Part shown: in pieces, positions 5,153-6,130 of the stretch
How the letters are laid out: each line of letters opens with the position of its first letter
Position numbering within the stretch: position 1 is the stretch's first letter
NCBI GenBank assembly: GCA_021163525.1
Contig: JAGGTX010000196.1
Span: forward strand, 1 to 6,130
Direction of reading: 5' to 3'
Length of the DNA: 6,130 bases
DNA from: Caldifarciminota bacterium
GTDB taxonomy: Bacteria > Hydrothermota > UBA3072 > B12-G15
The notes under the pieces: generated by a model
What the model saw: the letters and a program-made list of their open reading frames with translations, nothing else
Database searches by the model: none
What the model was told of the DNA's origin: nothing
Program-made: the position numbers and the translations under genes

Positions 5153-6130
5153 ATGGTTAAAATAAAGGCATTGTTAGAAAAACCTGTAAAAGGAATTGCA
5201 CATACGGCCGTGCAGAATAGGGCGATTAGAAATTTCATCCTCAAGAATGCTCTCAATAAGGTGTACAACGAATACATAATAAAGGAATCTGAAAAATATC
5301 CTGCTAAAGAGCAGGAAGACAAATATTATATGGTGAGGGCAATATTTTATACCATAGAAAGGGCAATGTCCAGTGGCATTTCCCCCGGATGTAGAAATGC
5401 CCTTCTGGATATTCTACTGGGTAGCGTGCTCAGAGGTGGGGATGCTGATGTAAAGGAAAAATTCTGGAATGAATTCGGATTTTATCCCCCCACTTTTGTT
5501 ACAATCAGCCCAATTAAAGCCTGCAATCTCCGCTGTATTGGTTGTTATGCAAGTTCTGGGGCAAAGAGCGATGAAAAACTTGACTTTGATGTCTTTGACA
5601 GGATTGTGCGGGAAGCAAGAGAACTCTGGGGTTCTCACTTCATTGTTATATCTGGAGGAGAGCCTTTACTTTACAAGGGTTTATTTGATATTGCGGAGAA
5701 ACACAGAGATACATTCTTTCTGATGTATACAAATGGAACTCTAATTGATGAAAAGGTAGCAAAGAGGCTTGCTGAATTGGGGAATATCACTCCGGCTATT
5801 TCGGTTGAAGGTTTTGAGAAAGAGACCGAAGCACGAAGAGGAAAAGGGGTTTATAAGCGTATAAGAAAGGCAATGCAAAACTTAAGGGATGCTGGGGTTC
5901 CTTTTGGTATTTCTATAACGGCAACCTCTCAGAATGTTGATATAATCACAAGTGATGAGTTTTATGATTTCTACTTTGAAAAGGAACCAAAGGCCTTCTA
6001 TGCCTGGATATTCCATTATATGCCCATAGGTAGAAGTTATACGATTGAACTTATGCCCACACCTGAACAGAGGCTTTTTATGTGGGAGAAAAACAGAAAA
6101 ATAGTGCGCGAACGAAAGATATTCATTGCA
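5153..6130 (+). CDS. Radical SAM enzyme of unknown substrate, 3'-truncated by window edge
   Basis: An open frame of 326 codons runs to the right edge without a stop. Residues 1-110 form a mostly helical, charged N-terminal region I cannot assign. The radical SAM core starts at about 115: FVTISPIKACNLRCIGCYA, where Cys124, Cys128 and Cys131 form the CX3CX2C motif that holds the 4Fe-4S cluster and SAM. It continues with VISGGEPLL at 165-173 (GGE motif), LMYTNGTLID at 190-199, AISVEGFEKETEARRGKGVY at 215-234, then GVPFGISITAT at 248-258. These match the strand order of the partial TIM barrel in SPASM/MoaA/NirJ-like radical SAM enzymes. Any C-terminal auxiliary cluster domain lies beyond the window. 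The gene begins 3 bases after the patatin stop, so it belongs to the same operon. That suggests a lipid- or polymer-related substrate, but nothing in the core fixes the reaction. Confidence 0.93.
   Translation, partial: MVKIKALLEKPVKGIAHTAVQNRAIRNFILKNALNKVYNEYIIKESEKYPAKEQEDKYYMVRAIFYTIERAMSSGISPGCRNALLDILLGSVLRGGDADVKEKFWNEFGFYPPTFVTISPIKACNLRCIGCYASSGAKSDEKLDFDVFDRIVREARELWGSHFIVISGGEPLLYKGLFDIAEKHRDTFFLMYTNGTLIDEKVAKRLAELGNITPAISVEGFEKETEARRGKGVYKRIRKAMQNLRDAGVPFGISITATSQNVDIITSDEFYDFYFEKEPKAFYAWIFHYMPIGRSYTIELMPTPEQRLFMWEKNRKIVRERKIFIA

Noticed and set aside
5137..5723. Open frames opposite or out of frame with the radical SAM gene
   Set aside because: The radical SAM frame runs unbroken with CX3CX2C and GGE motifs through this stretch, so the others are shadows.
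1..6130. Mobile element, CRISPR array, defence system, tRNA or riboswitch
   Set aside because: No transposase or integrase, no regularly spaced direct repeats, no tRNA-like cloverleaf and no known riboswitch pattern was seen on reading; intergenic space is limited to one 250-base region.

Overview
The window looks like chromosomal DNA of a bacterium, moderately AT-rich and very compactly arranged. A PhaR-type polyhydroxyalkanoate (PHA) regulator points to Bacteria rather than Archaea. The short Mrp, the lysine/glutamate-rich proteins and the radical SAM enzyme would suit an anaerobic, possibly thermophilic lineage such as Desulfobacterota or Nitrospirota. That placement is an impression from protein style, not a demonstrated assignment. 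No RNA genes, insertion sequences, CRISPR repeats or phage genes were seen.

The layout is two divergent gene strings separated by about 250 bases of regulatory DNA (3399-3648). The left string reads on the minus strand, from right to left: an Mrp/NBP35 (ApbC) iron-sulfur carrier ATPase, a xylose-isomerase-like TIM-barrel protein, a ZnuA/TroA-type metal-binding protein, an ABC ATPase, and an ABC-3 (ZnuB/MntB/TroC) permease that runs off the left edge. All four junctions overlap (4, 22, 17 and 8 bases), so the five genes almost certainly form one translationally coupled operon. It would couple import of a metal, or of a metal-containing compound, to Fe-S cofactor handling. The TIM-barrel protein in the middle has unknown substrate but a full set of metal-ligand-type residues.

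The right string reads on the plus strand: a PhaR DNA-binding domain joined to a phasin-like coiled coil, a patatin-like lipase (8-base overlap), and a radical SAM enzyme truncated by the right edge (3 bases after the patatin stop, its ribosome binding site overlapping that stop). This resembles a PHA-granule or lipid-related operon, with a regulator/granule protein, a serine ester hydrolase and a radical-chemistry enzyme of unknown substrate.

The most unusual points are these. The metal-binding protein has lost two or three of the four expected metal ligands and has only a vestigial signal sequence. The combination mrp - TIM barrel - metal ABC importer is uncommon. The PhaR/phasin - patatin - radical SAM operon carries a radical SAM protein with a roughly 110-residue helical N-terminal extension that I do not recognise. 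Two small palindromes flank or overlap the predicted mrp promoter.
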